A stretch of 64,000 bases of DNA from positions 218,397-282,396 of the forward strand of contig JAJFKX010000012.1 in the NCBI GenBank assembly GCA_021772985.1, given 5' to 3'. The notes beneath the pieces are model-generated. The model was given only the letters and a program-made list of their open reading frames with translations, did no database searches and had not been told where the DNA came from. Made by a program: the position numbers and the translations under genes. This stretch comes from Gammaproteobacteria bacterium. GTDB lineage: Bacteria; Pseudomonadota; Gammaproteobacteria; Xanthomonadales; Wenzhouxiangellaceae. This document shows, in pieces, positions 1-9,377 of the stretch (position 1 is the stretch's first letter; every line of letters begins with the position of its first letter).

Positions 1-564
1 GGGCAAGTACAAGTCAAGGTTGAGCGCGAAACGCATAATGTCATCGAAGCTGCCGCCAGTGGTGCCGCTGACGGCGTCAAATTGGCACTGAATGTCGGCG
101 CGATGTTATTGGCGTTTCTGGCATTGATTGCAATGATAAATTATCCCCTGGAATTCCTGGGCAATAAACTGGGTTTAGAGGAAGCACTGGGCAAGCCAAC
201 AAGCCTGGCTTTGATCCTGGGCTATATCTGTGCGCCGCTGGCATGGTTGATTGGTGTTCCCTGGCAAGATGCTACAACTGTAGGCAGCCTGATCGGACAA
301 AAAGTTGTAGCTAATGAGTTTGTTGCCTACTCGCAGCTAAATCTCGTTAAAGATACCCTTACCGAGCATGGGTTGTTAATCAGTACTTATGCGCTGTGCG
401 GATTTGCCAACTTTTCCTCGATAGCCATTCAGATTGGCGGGATTGGTGGCCTGGCGCCTAATCGTAAGACGGATCTGGCCCGTATGGGTTTGAAAGCGGT
501 ATTTGCAGGCACCGTGGTTACCTTAATGACAGCAACCATTGCCGGCGTGATTACTGGGTTTTAA
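1..564 (+). CDS. nupC: Concentrative nucleoside transporter (CNT/NupC family), C-terminal part
   Basis: The frame is open from the first base, so the gene is cut by the window edge and only the last 187 residues are visible. The segment before the first membrane helix (ERETHNVIEAAASGAADG) and the following hydrophobic helices match the C-terminal half of cation-coupled nucleoside symporters. Conserved CNT features include a helix-rich stretch ending in CGFANFSSIAIQIGGIGGLA, the region that forms the nucleoside and Na+/H+ site in the family, and a last helix ending VITGF. It would import nucleosides across the inner membrane. Its stop overlaps the 3' end of the convergent dehydratase gene by 14 bp, so the two transcripts are antisense at their ends. 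Family assignment is firm; the ion and substrate preference cannot be read from this part. Confidence 0.9.
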   Translation, partial: GQVQVKVERETHNVIEAAASGAADGVKLALNVGAMLLAFLALIAMINYPLEFLGNKLGLEEALGKPTSLALILGYICAPLAWLIGVPWQDATTVGSLIGQKVVANEFVAYSQLNLVKDTLTEHGLLISTYALCGFANFSSIAIQIGGIGGLAPNRKTDLARMGLKAVFAGTVVTLMTATIAGVITGF

Positions 565-1540
565 CGCCGGCCAGGGTTTGGGGAATGAGTCCAGCTAACA
601 AACGTTTAATATCGGCGTTGCCACCGCTTAATATCAGCCCGATTCTTTTACCGGCAAACACTTCCGGGTGTTTGGCAATGGCTGCCACTACGGTTGCGCT
701 GGAGGGTTCAATAAGTTGTTTGGTATATTGCCATACCAACCCTAAAGCGTCGCGTATTTCAGCGTCATCAACCAGAATTATCCTGTCCAGATAACGGTTC
801 ATTATGACAAAATTCCGGGCGCCAATAATCGCTCGCAGGCCGTCGGCGATGGTATCCGGCTGGATATCCGTGATGCGTTTGGATTGCAGCAATGATAGGT
901 AACTGTCATTTGCACCGGCCGGTTCCGCAGCAATAACTGCAATGTCTTGCTTGCTGGCCTGAACCGCCAGACAAGCGCCACTGGTCAGACCGCCTCCACC
1001 TACTGGTACAACCACAATATCCAGGCCATCAACGTCCTCGAGCAATTCTGCAGTGGCGGTGCTTTGACCAAATATAATGCGCCAGTCGTCATAGGGATGC
1101 ACTTTATGCAAGCCCTGCTCAATCAACTGCTGCAATAGCTGTTCTCTGGATTGCTGATTGGGTTCACAAAAATGGATGACACCACCATACGCTTTCACCG
1201 CGTCAACTTTGGTTTGGACCGAATTTTCGGGCATGACAATATGTGCTGCCAGCCCGCGATCAGCCGCTGCCGCTGCCAGAGCAGCGCCATGGTTACCGGA
1301 TGAGTGGGTGGCAACACCGGTAATACTACTGTCCAATTGCAAAACGGCGTTGGTTGCACCGCGGTATTTAAACGCCCCGGTTTTCTGTAAGTGCTCGCAT
1401 TTAAAAAACAGCTCGCAGCCGAACTGTTGGTTCAAACTGGTTGAAGTAATTATCTCAGTACGATGTACTTTCCCGTGCAGTCGCTGCTGGCTGAGTTCAA
1501 CCTCGGCAAGATCAAATTCGGAGTTGGGAAAATCTGACAT
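551..1540 (-). CDS. PLP-dependent threonine/serine dehydratase family protein
   Basis: A 329-aa fold type II PLP enzyme. Visible motifs are the Schiff-base lysine in TGAFKYRGA (K58), SSGNHG at about 80-85 that cradles the substrate carboxylate, the glycine loop GGGGL at 181-185 that binds the PLP phosphate, and a C-terminal LSGGN. There is no C-terminal ACT domain, so it is the short catabolic type: serine/threonine ammonia-lyase, threo-3-hydroxyaspartate ammonia-lyase or serine racemase are all possible. I chose the ATG at 1540 (MSDFPN...) because the upstream alternative at 1576 lies inside a perfect hairpin. It follows mscL on the same strand after about 80 bp. The 3' end overlaps the convergent transporter. 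The exact substrate is not decided by the sequence. Confidence 0.85.
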   Translation of the reverse strand: MSDFPNSEFDLAEVELSQQRLHGKVHRTEIITSTSLNQQFGCELFFKCEHLQKTGAFKYRGATNAVLQLDSSITGVATHSSGNHGAALAAAAADRGLAAHIVMPENSVQTKVDAVKAYGGVIHFCEPNQQSREQLLQQLIEQGLHKVHPYDDWRIIFGQSTATAELLEDVDGLDIVVVPVGGGGLTSGACLAVQASKQDIAVIAAEPAGANDSYLSLLQSKRITDIQPDTIADGLRAIIGARNFVIMNRYLDRIILVDDAEIRDALGLVWQYTKQLIEPSSATVVAAIAKHPEVFAGKRIGLILSGGNADIKRLLAGLIPQTLAGVKTQ

Positions 1541-1574
1541 GTGGTTGCTGTCTCTGCCGGGAATTGTGCTGACC

Positions 1575-1603
1575 ATCAGACGTCACCGGCGGTGACGTCT
1601 GAT
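1575..1603 (-). terminator. Perfect 13-bp hairpin between mscL and the dehydratase gene
   Basis: The sequence from 1575 to 1603 is a perfect inverted repeat: 13-bp arms (ATCAGACGTCACC and its complement) around a 3-nt GGC loop. It sits just downstream of the mscL stop and upstream of the dehydratase start on the same strand. There is no T-tract on either side, so it may be a weak or Rho-assisted terminator, an mRNA stabiliser, or an operator for a dimeric regulator (the core GACGTCACCGGCGGTGACGTC is palindromic DNA). Confidence 0.5.
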
Positions 1604-1617
1604 GCAGATACTTTGAG

Positions 1618-2016
1618 CTATTTTTTCAGCGAGTCACGAATTTCACGCAATAACAAAACTTCATCACTGGGCTTGGGAGGTTCAGCCGGTGCCTCCTGTT
1701 CCTTTTTCTTCATGGCATTCATTGCTTTGATTGCCACAAATATGGCCAGTGCAATAATCAGGAAATCAAAAATGGTTTGAAGAAATGCACCGTACGTGAT
1801 CAATACAGCTTCAGTACCTTCGCCGGCTTCTTTCAGGGTTATCGCCAAATCAGAAAAATTCACTCCGCCAATAGCCATACCCAATGCTGGCATGACGACA
1901 TCACTCACGAAAGATGCAACAATTTTCCCGAACGCGGCTCCAATGATAATACCGACAGCCATGTCTACAACGTTGCCTTTCATAGCGAAGTCTTTAAATT
2001 CAGATGCAAAACTCAT
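1618..2016 (-). CDS. mscL: Large-conductance mechanosensitive channel MscL
   Basis: 132 residues, the usual MscL length. The N-terminal amphipathic helix ([20 protein letters not shown]) leads into TM1 with the glycine-rich pore-lining stretch [19 protein letters not shown], a periplasmic loop ([13 protein letters not shown]), TM2 (ILITYGAF...[14 protein letters not shown]) and a charged C-terminal helix ending [12 protein letters not shown]. It forms the homopentameric inner-membrane emergency valve that opens on hypo-osmotic shock. A GGAGA ribosome site precedes the ATG by 6 nt. A strong hairpin lies downstream, before the dehydratase gene. Confidence 0.97.
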   Translation of the reverse strand: MSFASEFKDFAMKGNVVDMAVGIIIGAAFGKIVASFVSDVVMPALGMAIGGVNFSDLAITLKEAGEGTEAVLITYGAFLQTIFDFLIIALAIFVAIKAMNAMKKKEQEAPAEPPKPSDEVLLLREIRDSLKK

Positions 2017-2186
2017 GTGGTTTCTCCATGTTGTTATTGTATGGGTTGTTTATGCAGCGCTTAAGTTTGCCGTTTCCAGTAGCTAATCACAAGTAAAAAA
2101 CTGTCAACAGAAAAGCCACCGGCTACAATGCTGGTGGTAAAATACAGCTCGGTAAATATTTTTCTGTTTTATAAGGATTAGCCAAT

Positions 2187-3314
2187 ATGATTGCCATTAA
2201 CAGTGAATTTGACAGCGGCAATATTGAATGCGTGAAATGTGATGCCGCTGACAATATTCAGTTGGAAATTCGTATCGATAATGCCTCAGATTTTTATCAA
2301 TGGTTTTATTTTCGAGTCACGGGCACCAAAGACACCCGCTCTCGAATACGGATTATCAACGCAGGTGATTCGGCTTATGCAGATGGCTGGAAGGATTACC
2401 AGGCAGTCGCCAGCTACGATTTGCAGAACTGGTTTCGGGTTCCTACCAGTTATGTTGAGCAACAATTGGTGATCGAGCACGAGCCGGGATTTGACAGCGT
2501 GTATTACGCCTATTTTGCACCTTATCCAATGAGTCGGCATGCTGCTTTAATTGCAGATTGTCAAAGCTATCATCAGGTGCGCTATAGCCAGCTTGGGCAG
2601 ACCCTGGATGGCCAGGTGATGGATCTGCTGGTAATCGGAGAACCGGCTGACAACAAAAAAATCTGCTGGGTTATCGCCCGGCAACATCCCGGAGAAACCA
2701 TGGCGGAATGGTGGATGGAAGGTTTTCTGGCACGGTTATTGGATGAGAACGATGCCCTGGCACAAAGCCTGTTAAGTCAGGTTGTGTTTTATGTGGTGCC
2801 CAACATGAATCCGGACGGCAGCCGTCGTGGTCATCTGCGGACCAATGCCGCAGGCATGAATTTGAACCGTGAATGGAAAGACGCGTCCATGGGGAAAAGC
2901 CCTGAAGTCTTTCTGGTGCGTCAGAAAATGGCGGAAACCGGGGTTGATTTTGCCCTGGATGTGCATGGTGATGAAGCATTACCCTACAATTTCATCGCCG
3001 GTGCAGAAGGTATCCAAGGCTGGAACGAGCGATTAGCCGGGTTGCAAAAAGCGTTTTGTGATAACTATGAGCAGGCCAATCCTGATTTCCAACAACAATA
3101 TGGTTACCCGCTGGATGAGCCTAACAGCTCGGATTTGCGTAAGGCAACTGACTATATCGCGAAAACCCATAATTGCCTGTCGATGACCTTGGAAATGCCT
3201 TTCAAAGACAACGCCAACCTGCCGAACGCGGAAACAGGATGGTCACCAGAACGCAGTGCACAGCTGGGTGCCAGTGTATTGCATCCTTTGGCAGCAGTTA
3301 TTCAGGATTTATAA
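2187..3314 (+). CDS. M14 family zinc carboxypeptidase (cytosolic carboxypeptidase-like)
   Basis: 375 residues with all M14 landmarks: the zinc motif HPGE at 167-170, NMNPDG at about 206-211, the substrate carboxylate-binding RTN (218-220), NLNREW, the third zinc ligand in DVHGDE (H260) and the catalytic glutamate in TLEMPFKD (E336). The first ~110 residues form a beta-rich domain (FYQWFYFRV, YADGWKDYQ) typical of bacterial relatives of the CCP/Nna1 deglutamylases. No signal peptide is visible, so it should act in the cytoplasm, trimming C-terminal (probably acidic) residues from peptides or proteins. AAGGA stands 10 nt before the ATG. It stands alone, convergent with the acyl-CoA dehydrogenase gene. 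Confidence 0.9.
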   Translation: MIAINSEFDSGNIECVKCDAADNIQLEIRIDNASDFYQWFYFRVTGTKDTRSRIRIINAGDSAYADGWKDYQAVASYDLQNWFRVPTSYVEQQLVIEHEPGFDSVYYAYFAPYPMSRHAALIADCQSYHQVRYSQLGQTLDGQVMDLLVIGEPADNKKICWVIARQHPGETMAEWWMEGFLARLLDENDALAQSLLSQVVFYVVPNMNPDGSRRGHLRTNAAGMNLNREWKDASMGKSPEVFLVRQKMAETGVDFALDVHGDEALPYNFIAGAEGIQGWNERLAGLQKAFCDNYEQANPDFQQQYGYPLDEPNSSDLRKATDYIAKTHNCLSMTLEMPFKDNANLPNAETGWSPERSAQLGASVLHPLAAVIQDL

Positions 3315-3356
3315 CCGGCAAGCCGCTGAATTTATCAGTGGTTATCCGAGTTGAAC

Positions 3357-3387
3357 GGCATGCAGGTTATCAACCAATCTGCATGCC
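3357..3387. terminator. Possible bidirectional terminator stem between convergent genes
   Basis: GGCATGCAG (3357-3365) and CTGCATGCC (3379-3387) form a 9-bp stem with a 13-nt loop midway between the convergent M14 and isovaleryl-CoA dehydrogenase genes. No clear T-tract follows on either strand, so the call rests on position and stem only. Confidence 0.35.
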
Positions 3388-3431
3388 AGTACTGTTGTTA
3401 ACTATGCTGCAGGTGGTTAACAACGGCCGCG

Positions 3432-4592
3432 TTACTGATTGTCATTAACCAGCTCGCGCCCGATCAGCATGCGACGAATTTCGTTGGTGCCTGCGCCGAT
3501 TTCGTAAAGCTTGGCATCACGTAATAAACGGCCGGTTCGGTATTCATTGATGTAACCATTACCACCGAGTGACTGAATGGCTTCCAGACAAACCTGAATG
3601 GAATTGGTTGAGGCGTGCAACAGGCAGGCTGCGGAATCAATCCGCAATTGGCGGCCAGCATCGTAATCTTCCGCGACACGATAAGCTAAGGCACGCGAAG
3701 ATTGTAACGCGGTATACATATCTGCCAGTTTGGCCTGCATAACGCCAAAACTGCCGATCGAGCGGCCAAACTGTTTGCGTTCGCGCAGATAAGGGATGGT
3801 ATCGTCGATAGCTGCCTGCATCAGGCCCAAAGGGCCGCCGGACAGTACCACCCGTTCGGTATTCAAACCACTCATCAATACCTTGACACCCTGATTAACT
3901 TCGCCAAGGACATTCTCAGCCGGGATTTCACAATTATCGAATACCAGCTCACAGGTATTGGAACCTCGCATTCCAAGCTTGTCCAGTTTTTGTGCTTTAC
4001 TGAAACCAGGTGTGCCGTCCTCGACCAGAAAAGCCGTCATGCATTGCGAGCCGGCATCCTTATCTGCAGTTCGCATATAGACAATAGCCAGATGAGCTTC
4101 CGGGCCGTTGGTAATCCACATTTTGCTGCCATTGGCGATCCAAATATCACCTTGTTGTCGGGCACGGCAATTCATCGAGCCAACAACATCGGAGCCGGCC
4201 CCGGGCTCTGACATGGCCAACGCACCGACCCATTCGCCGGAACACAATTTGGGTAAATACTTTTGGCACTGCTCTGGATTGCCGTTTTTTTGCAGGTTGT
4301 CCAAGCATAGGTTGCTATGTGCGCCATATGACAGGCCCACTGAGCCAGAGGCCCGGGATATCTCTTCCATGGCGATCAGGTGTGCAAGATAACCGAAGTC
4401 GGTGCCACCGTATTGTTCAGGCACGGTCATGCCCAGCAGGCCCAGTTCGCCGAGCATCGGCCACAAATCTAATGGAAAGGCATTTTCCTGGTCAATGCTT
4501 TCGGCGCGTGGCGCCAGTTCTTCCACGGCAAACCGGCGCACGGTATCGCGCAACAGTTCAAGTTCTTCACTGAGAGGAAAACCAATATCCAT
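3432..4592 (-). CDS. ivd: Isovaleryl-CoA dehydrogenase
   Basis: 386-residue acyl-CoA dehydrogenase. Signature motifs are [10 protein letters not shown] (about 126-135) and WITNG, both at the FAD site. The catalytic base identifies the substrate class: the helix-G motif [15 protein letters not shown] carries Glu246, the position used by isovaleryl-CoA dehydrogenases, whereas the usual C-terminal catalytic Glu position is occupied by [12 protein letters not shown], also typical of IVD. It oxidises isovaleryl-CoA to 3-methylcrotonyl-CoA in leucine breakdown, passing electrons to ETF. It lies 21 bp downstream of the leucine dehydrogenase-type gene on the same strand, so the two are very likely one operon. 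The rest of the leucine (liu) cluster is not in the window. Confidence 0.93.
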   Translation of the reverse strand: MDIGFPLSEELELLRDTVRRFAVEELAPRAESIDQENAFPLDLWPMLGELGLLGMTVPEQYGGTDFGYLAHLIAMEEISRASGSVGLSYGAHSNLCLDNLQKNGNPEQCQKYLPKLCSGEWVGALAMSEPGAGSDVVGSMNCRARQQGDIWIANGSKMWITNGPEAHLAIVYMRTADKDAGSQCMTAFLVEDGTPGFSKAQKLDKLGMRGSNTCELVFDNCEIPAENVLGEVNQGVKVLMSGLNTERVVLSGGPLGLMQAAIDDTIPYLRERKQFGRSIGSFGVMQAKLADMYTALQSSRALAYRVAEDYDAGRQLRIDSAACLLHASTNSIQVCLEAIQSLGGNGYINEYRTGRLLRDAKLYEIGAGTNEIRRMLIGRELVNDNQ

Positions 4593-4613
4593 TATTTATA
4601 CAGTAGCCATTCG

Positions 4614-5717
4614 TTATTTTGGGGCACCATCCCTACCAGGGAAACTATGTGAGCGGCCCATGAACGGCAATTTCAACTTGCCGATAGCCGTTATGCGTTC
4701 TTCCGCCACCCGGTCTGCTGCCTGTGCGCTGGTGATGCCATCGCGTTCAGCAATGTCAAATATTTTACCAACGTTATAGTAGATGGTGCGCATCATGCGC
4801 ATTGCACGTTCACGATTATATCCTTCAAACTCAATAGAAACGTTCATCAGTCCACCGGCATTCACCGCATAATCCGGTGCATATAAAATACCACGGGCTT
4901 CCACCTCGCCACAGATTTCCTCGGTGGCCAGCTGATTGTTGGCGGCTCCACAGATAATTTTGAACTTGAAGCGGGGTAGGGTATCTTCGTTAACAATAGC
5001 ACCCAAGGCAGTCGGTGAAAAAACATCCGCATCAACATCGTATATCTCATCAACACCAACAGCTTCGCAGCCCAGCTCTACACATTGCTGCACAGCTTCT
5101 TCGTTGATATCAGATACAAAAACTTTGGCGTTTTCGGCCCGCATCAGTTTAACCAGTTCATAGCCGACATGGCCGCAGCCTTGGACCGCATAGGAATATT
5201 TACCGACATTTTCGTTGCCAAACTTCTTCAACAAACTGGCACGCACACCTTGCATGGTGCCGTAGGCAGTAAATGGTGATGGGTCACCACTGCCGCCGTG
5301 TACCTGATGTACACCAACCACATTACTGGTTTCGCGGAATACATATTCCATGTCATTGACATCAATGCCAACATCTTCTGCGGTTATGTAACGGCCGTGC
5401 AGCGATTCAATAAAGCGGCCCAATGCTCTAAACAAGGCTTCTGTTTTATCTGTGCGCGGGTCTCCGATGATGACTGATTTACCACCACCCAGATTCAGCC
5501 CTGCAACTGCCGCTTTGTAAGTCATACCTCGGGATAATCTGAGTACATCATCCAGCGCATCCTGCTCGGTTTCATAGGGCCACATACGCAAACCACCCAA
5601 TGCAGGCCCCAAAGTGGTGTTGTGGATAGCGATAATGGCCTTAAGGCTTGCGTCTTTGTTGTGGCAGAACACCACTTGTTCATGTTCGGTTTGATGCAAC
5701 TTTGCGAACAAATCCAT
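4614..5717 (-). CDS. Leucine/valine/phenylalanine dehydrogenase family protein
   Basis: 367 residues of the Glu/Leu/Phe/Val dehydrogenase family. Visible are the substrate loop LGPALGGLRMWPY, the catalytic lysine in GLNLGGGKSVI (K80), the catalytic aspartate in YITAEDVGID (about D115), GGSGDPSPFTAYG, and the Rossmann motif GCGHVG (180-185) followed by an acidic end of strand 2 (VFVSDIN), which favours NAD+. It deaminates branched-chain amino acids to 2-oxo acids. The ATG at 5717 is chosen because GGAG lies 6 nt upstream; an in-frame ATG 36 nt earlier lacks this. Together with the adjacent IVD gene it covers first and third steps of leucine catabolism. Confidence 0.92.
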   Translation of the reverse strand: MDLFAKLHQTEHEQVVFCHNKDASLKAIIAIHNTTLGPALGGLRMWPYETEQDALDDVLRLSRGMTYKAAVAGLNLGGGKSVIIGDPRTDKTEALFRALGRFIESLHGRYITAEDVGIDVNDMEYVFRETSNVVGVHQVHGGSGDPSPFTAYGTMQGVRASLLKKFGNENVGKYSYAVQGCGHVGYELVKLMRAENAKVFVSDINEEAVQQCVELGCEAVGVDEIYDVDADVFSPTALGAIVNEDTLPRFKFKIICGAANNQLATEEICGEVEARGILYAPDYAVNAGGLMNVSIEFEGYNRERAMRMMRTIYYNVGKIFDIAERDGITSAQAADRVAEERITAIGKLKLPFMGRSHSFPGRDGAPK

Positions 5718-6564
5718 GCAAATCTCCATTGGTGCGAAGAACAACATGCTCAAAGCAATAGCATTTTTTGAGCGATCAATTCTGGTTAGTATTTGAAATC
5801 ACGATACAGGCAGGAGTCAAATCCGGCTGCGCCGCATAGTTTAACCCAAATACGAATTATGAGCAGACTTGATATGTCAGGATTTTGATAAGCAGTGCAT
5901 TTTTCAAGTTAGAGCGTGCACGCTCCAAAACCGCTATGAACTTATGACCATACCACGCCATCTGCAAAGTAATAATGCCGGGTTCGGCGAGTTCATTTGT
6001 ACTCATGGTAAGGCTGATCTGGCTAGCAAAGGCATGCAAGCTCTACAGCCACAGACACTTACAGCCACAGACACTGGTAAACCGGGCTAAGCAGCGGCGT
6101 AATCGCATGATACTTTGCAGAGACGTTATTGCGCCCGAAAACGTATGCCATTGTCTGCCCCCAGCGACTTATCGACAAACAACATTGGAATGCTGAACCC
6201 GGCATGATCATTTGACTGGAATACCAGTTTGCCCTGCGGCATGGCAAAGCGCGGTGTGCTCTGCCATGGTGTTCAGGCTTTAGATAAAACGCAAGCGTAC
6301 ACTGTTATCACCCGGCGCTCTGAAACGCCGCCGCCGGCGACGTTCGCGGCGTTGCAACTCGTCACATTGGGCGTCGCCCATAATGCGCATAATGCCCTGT
6401 TGAGGCGTTACTATGTTTATTTTGTGTTTGTTCATGGCTATTGACCCAAATTAGAGATAAAACAGATTTCCTATTTACTTTTTGCAATACTGCGCTACAC
6501 GCAATAGCATGATAGGTCAATAATGTTGAGGTAAATATTGCGTTATCAAGGAGGAAACATCAAT
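5718..6564. other. 847-bp gene-poor region upstream of MarR gene
   Basis: No convincing gene. It contains the short palindrome GAGCGTGCACGCTC (5912-5925), a tandem 12-bp motif CAGCCACAGACACT-like near 6048-6074, and a GC-rich inverted repeat around 6323-6360 (ACGCCGC ... GCGGCGT). A 51-codon arginine-rich minus-strand frame (6280-6435) has no ribosome site. The stretch looks like degraded sequence between the leucine operon promoter and the MarR promoter. Confidence 0.5.
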
Positions 6565-7011
6565 ATGGTTGATATAAAAAGAAGAGAAGAGTTGAATGAA
6601 GCACTAGAGCTGATGCATTTCGGGTTTCGTAAGCTGATTGAAAAGCCGGATCAACTCCTGGCGGCTCGTGGAATGCACCGCATGCATCATCGTTTACTGT
6701 ATTTTATTGCTCGCAACGAAGGCTTATGTGTGAGTGATCTGCAAACTACTTTAATGATCAGCAAGCAGGCATTGCATCGGCCATTGAGCATGCTGATCAA
6801 GAAAGGGTTGGTAGAGTCTGCGGCATGTATGGAAGACGCACGCATGCGCAATCTCAGTTTGACACGAAAGGGTAGAGCGCTGGAAATACGATTATCGCGG
6901 ATGCAGCGTAATCAATTCAGGAAGGTTTTTATGCAAAGCGCACCCGAGGCAGAATCAGGCTGGCGGAAAGTGATGCGAGATCTGATTAAAGTTGATTCGA
7001 TTAAGGGTTGA
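6565..7011 (+). CDS. MarR-family transcriptional regulator
   Basis: 148 residues. The winged-helix core is clear: GMHRMHHRLLYFIARNEG, a recognition helix in TLMISKQALHRPLSMLIKKG, and a wing with the conserved basic tip (EDARMRNLSLTRKGRALE). The ATG at 6565 follows GGAGG by 10 nt, so I prefer it over the TTG 27 nt upstream. It probably acts as a dimeric repressor or activator; the nearest candidate targets are itself and the downstream DUF885 gene, but no operator could be defined. A 7-bp stem (GCAAGCC/GGCTTGC, 7056-7073) lies just past its end and may help termination. Confidence 0.88.
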   Translation: MVDIKRREELNEALELMHFGFRKLIEKPDQLLAARGMHRMHHRLLYFIARNEGLCVSDLQTTLMISKQALHRPLSMLIKKGLVESAACMEDARMRNLSLTRKGRALEIRLSRMQRNQFRKVFMQSAPEAESGWRKVMRDLIKVDSIKG

Positions 7012-7286
7012 GCCTGCAGCAGTAAATATTTAAGCCGATCCGTTTGAAAATGCCGGCAAGCCCGCAGGCTTGCTGTGGTGTTGTCCGTGTTGATCGAGCT
7101 GACTTGATGGGGCAACCAAAAAGCCGATTATTGCATCATAACCAATGAAAACTGGCTAAACCGTACTTTTTGTGCGATGAAAAACAGGGTTCGCTGCCTG
7201 GGTAGTACTTCCGGGCCATGAATAGCAGTATCCTGTAGTGCTAAGGTCAGCGCATAAAATTACAACATACGAGGTTACCCCCTATC

Positions 7287-9122
7287 ATGAACATAATCCG
7301 ATTGGCACTTATGCTGGTGTTCAGTATAAGTTTACTTGGCTGTCAGCAACCGGCTGAACCCCCTGCTGAAGAACAAGTACAAGCTGTTACAGATACCGAA
7401 ACCGAAGCAACCGAAACCGAAGTGGAAGTGGTTGATCTGGCGCAGTTGTTTGAAGACTACTTTGAAGAAAGCCTGATCATGAACCCGATCCAGGCAACTT
7501 TTGTCGGGGATCCGCGTTACAACGACCAGCTGCCTGATTTTCTAAGTGAAGAATACCGTCAGAAGACCCACGATTTTAACCAGGGTTGGCTCAATCGCAT
7601 TCAGGCTATCGAGCGTGAATCGTTAAGCGAACAGGATAAAATCAGCTATGACCTGTTTGTTTATCAACAACAGCAAGCCCTGGAAGGTGAGCAGTACCCT
7701 GGCTGGCAAACGCCGATCAGCCAGTTTTTCAGCCTGCATAACTTTTTCGCACAATTGGGTTCCGGGGTCAGCGCACAACCATTCCAAACCGTGAAAGATT
7801 ACGAAAACTGGTTAAAGCGCGTCGAAAAAATGGTAATCATCAATGACAGTGCCATCGCCAGCATGCGCATTGGTATGCAAAACGGTGTCGTTCAACCTCG
7901 TATAGTGATGGAAAAAGTATTGCCGCAACTGGCAGCGCATGTTGTTGATGAGGCAGAGCAAAGCATCTTTTATGGACCGATCAACAATCTGCCGGAAAGT
8001 TTTTCTGAAGACGATAGAAGCCGTTTGACCACTGCATACGAACAGGCTATCAATAATCAGATAATCCCTGTGTACCGCAGCATGCACGATTTTATCCAGG
8101 ATGAATATCTGCCGGCGTGCCGGACCACAGTTGGCTTATCAGCGATACCCAATGGTGTCGACTGGTATAACTATATGATCAAAACCCAGACCACCACCAG
8201 CATGACTGCCGATGAAATTCATGATTATGGTTTAAGTGAAGTGGCACGTATTCGCGGTGAAATGGAAGATGTCATGCGTGAAGTAGGTTTTGAAGGTGAT
8301 CTGCAGGAATTCTTCATCTGGCTGAAAGCCAATGACGAACTCTATTACACCGACAAAGAAGAACTGTTGCAGGGATACCGTGACTTGCAGGCCAAGGTCA
8401 ATGAACTGCTGCCTAACCTGTTTGATATTGCGCCCAAAGCCGATTACGAAGTGCGTGCGGTTGAAGCCTTTCGGGAACAGTCGCAGGCCGGTGCCTCTTA
8501 TCAGCGCCCATCACCTGATGGCTCCCGTCCGGGTGTTTTTTATGTCAACACGTATAACCTGCGGGCTCAACCTAAATACGGCATGGAAACCCTGTCCCTG
8601 CACGAAGCCTCTCCCGGTCATCATTTCCAGCTGACCATTCAGCAGGAAATTGAAGGCATGCCCAGATTCCGCCGTTTTGGTGGTTACACAGCATTTGCTG
8701 AAGGCTGGGGTTTGTATGCAGAATCAATCGGCAAAGAAATGGGCATGTTTACAGACCCATACCAATATTTTGGTCGGCTGAGTGATGAAATGCTGCGCGC
8801 TATGCGGTTGGTGGTTGATACCGGTCTGCACTCAAAAAACTGGACACGTGAACAGGCCATTCAGTATATGCAGGACAATTCAGACATGGCCGAATCGGAT
8901 GTGGTCGCCGAAGTGGAGCGCTACATTGTGATTCCTGGTCAGGCCCTGGCTTACAAAATAGGTCAGCGCACTATCAGTGAACTGCGTGCCCAGGCCACTG
9001 AGGAGTTGGGTGACGACTTTGATATCAAAGCATTCCACCGTCTGGTGTTGACGGGTGGGGCAATGCCAATGGATGTATTACGTCAACGCGTAGCTGCCTG
9101 GATTGCGAGCGAAAAAGCCTGA
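7287..9122 (+). CDS. DUF885 family lipoprotein (putative zinc peptidase)
   Basis: 611 residues. The N-terminus is a lipoprotein signal (IRLALMLVFSISLLGC, lipidated Cys19) followed by a low-complexity acidic/proline linker rich in T and E. The DUF885 catalytic-type motif is complete: SLHEASPGHHFQ (H439, E440, H446, H447), a second conserved FAEGWGLYAE (E472) and a C-terminal IPGQALAYKIG region. Known members are thought to be metallopeptidases related to the M3/M32 fold. It is predicted to be anchored in the envelope and to degrade peptides. It is monocistronic, with a textbook terminator 27 bp after its stop. Compare the second DUF885 protein in this window, whose motif is altered. Confidence 0.9.
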   Translation: MNIIRLALMLVFSISLLGCQQPAEPPAEEQVQAVTDTETEATETEVEVVDLAQLFEDYFEESLIMNPIQATFVGDPRYNDQLPDFLSEEYRQKTHDFNQGWLNRIQAIERESLSEQDKISYDLFVYQQQQALEGEQYPGWQTPISQFFSLHNFFAQLGSGVSAQPFQTVKDYENWLKRVEKMVIINDSAIASMRIGMQNGVVQPRIVMEKVLPQLAAHVVDEAEQSIFYGPINNLPESFSEDDRSRLTTAYEQAINNQIIPVYRSMHDFIQDEYLPACRTTVGLSAIPNGVDWYNYMIKTQTTTSMTADEIHDYGLSEVARIRGEMEDVMREVGFEGDLQEFFIWLKANDELYYTDKEELLQGYRDLQAKVNELLPNLFDIAPKADYEVRAVEAFREQSQAGASYQRPSPDGSRPGVFYVNTYNLRAQPKYGMETLSLHEASPGHHFQLTIQQEIEGMPRFRRFGGYTAFAEGWGLYAESIGKEMGMFTDPYQYFGRLSDEMLRAMRLVVDTGLHSKNWTREQAIQYMQDNSDMAESDVVAEVERYIVIPGQALAYKIGQRTISELRAQATEELGDDFDIKAFHRLVLTGGAMPMDVLRQRVAAWIASEKA

Positions 9123-9148
9123 TCCGGTAAGGTTAAACTGGCTTGTTA

Positions 9149-9176
9149 CGGGAAGCATTAATGCTTCCCGTTTTTT
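9149..9176 (+). terminator. Rho-independent terminator after the DUF885 lipoprotein gene
   Basis: CGGGAAGCATTAATGCTTCCCG is an 11-bp perfect dyad (9149-9170; about 9 bp plus a TTAA loop when folded), directly followed by six T's (9171-9176). Confidence 0.93.
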
Positions 9177-9377
9177 GTGGTACTGAATAAACATCCAAGC
9201 GGGCTTTGACTATTCACAATGGACTTTATTGAAAAGGGTTTTTATTCTGTTAACAGTGCTCCTGGGTTACCAGGGTTCATGGACCGGGCGCGAGATTCAT
9301 CAGCCGCTGTATAGCCAATACCTCGGCAGTGGGTTTGCGCAATGTGAAAAGCAAGTCTCAATAAAGGGTTATTCAGC

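Noticed and set aside
6280..6435. Arginine-rich 51-codon minus-strand frame upstream of the MarR gene
   Set aside because: No Shine-Dalgarno, low-complexity composition from a GC-rich inverted repeat and no recognisable family.
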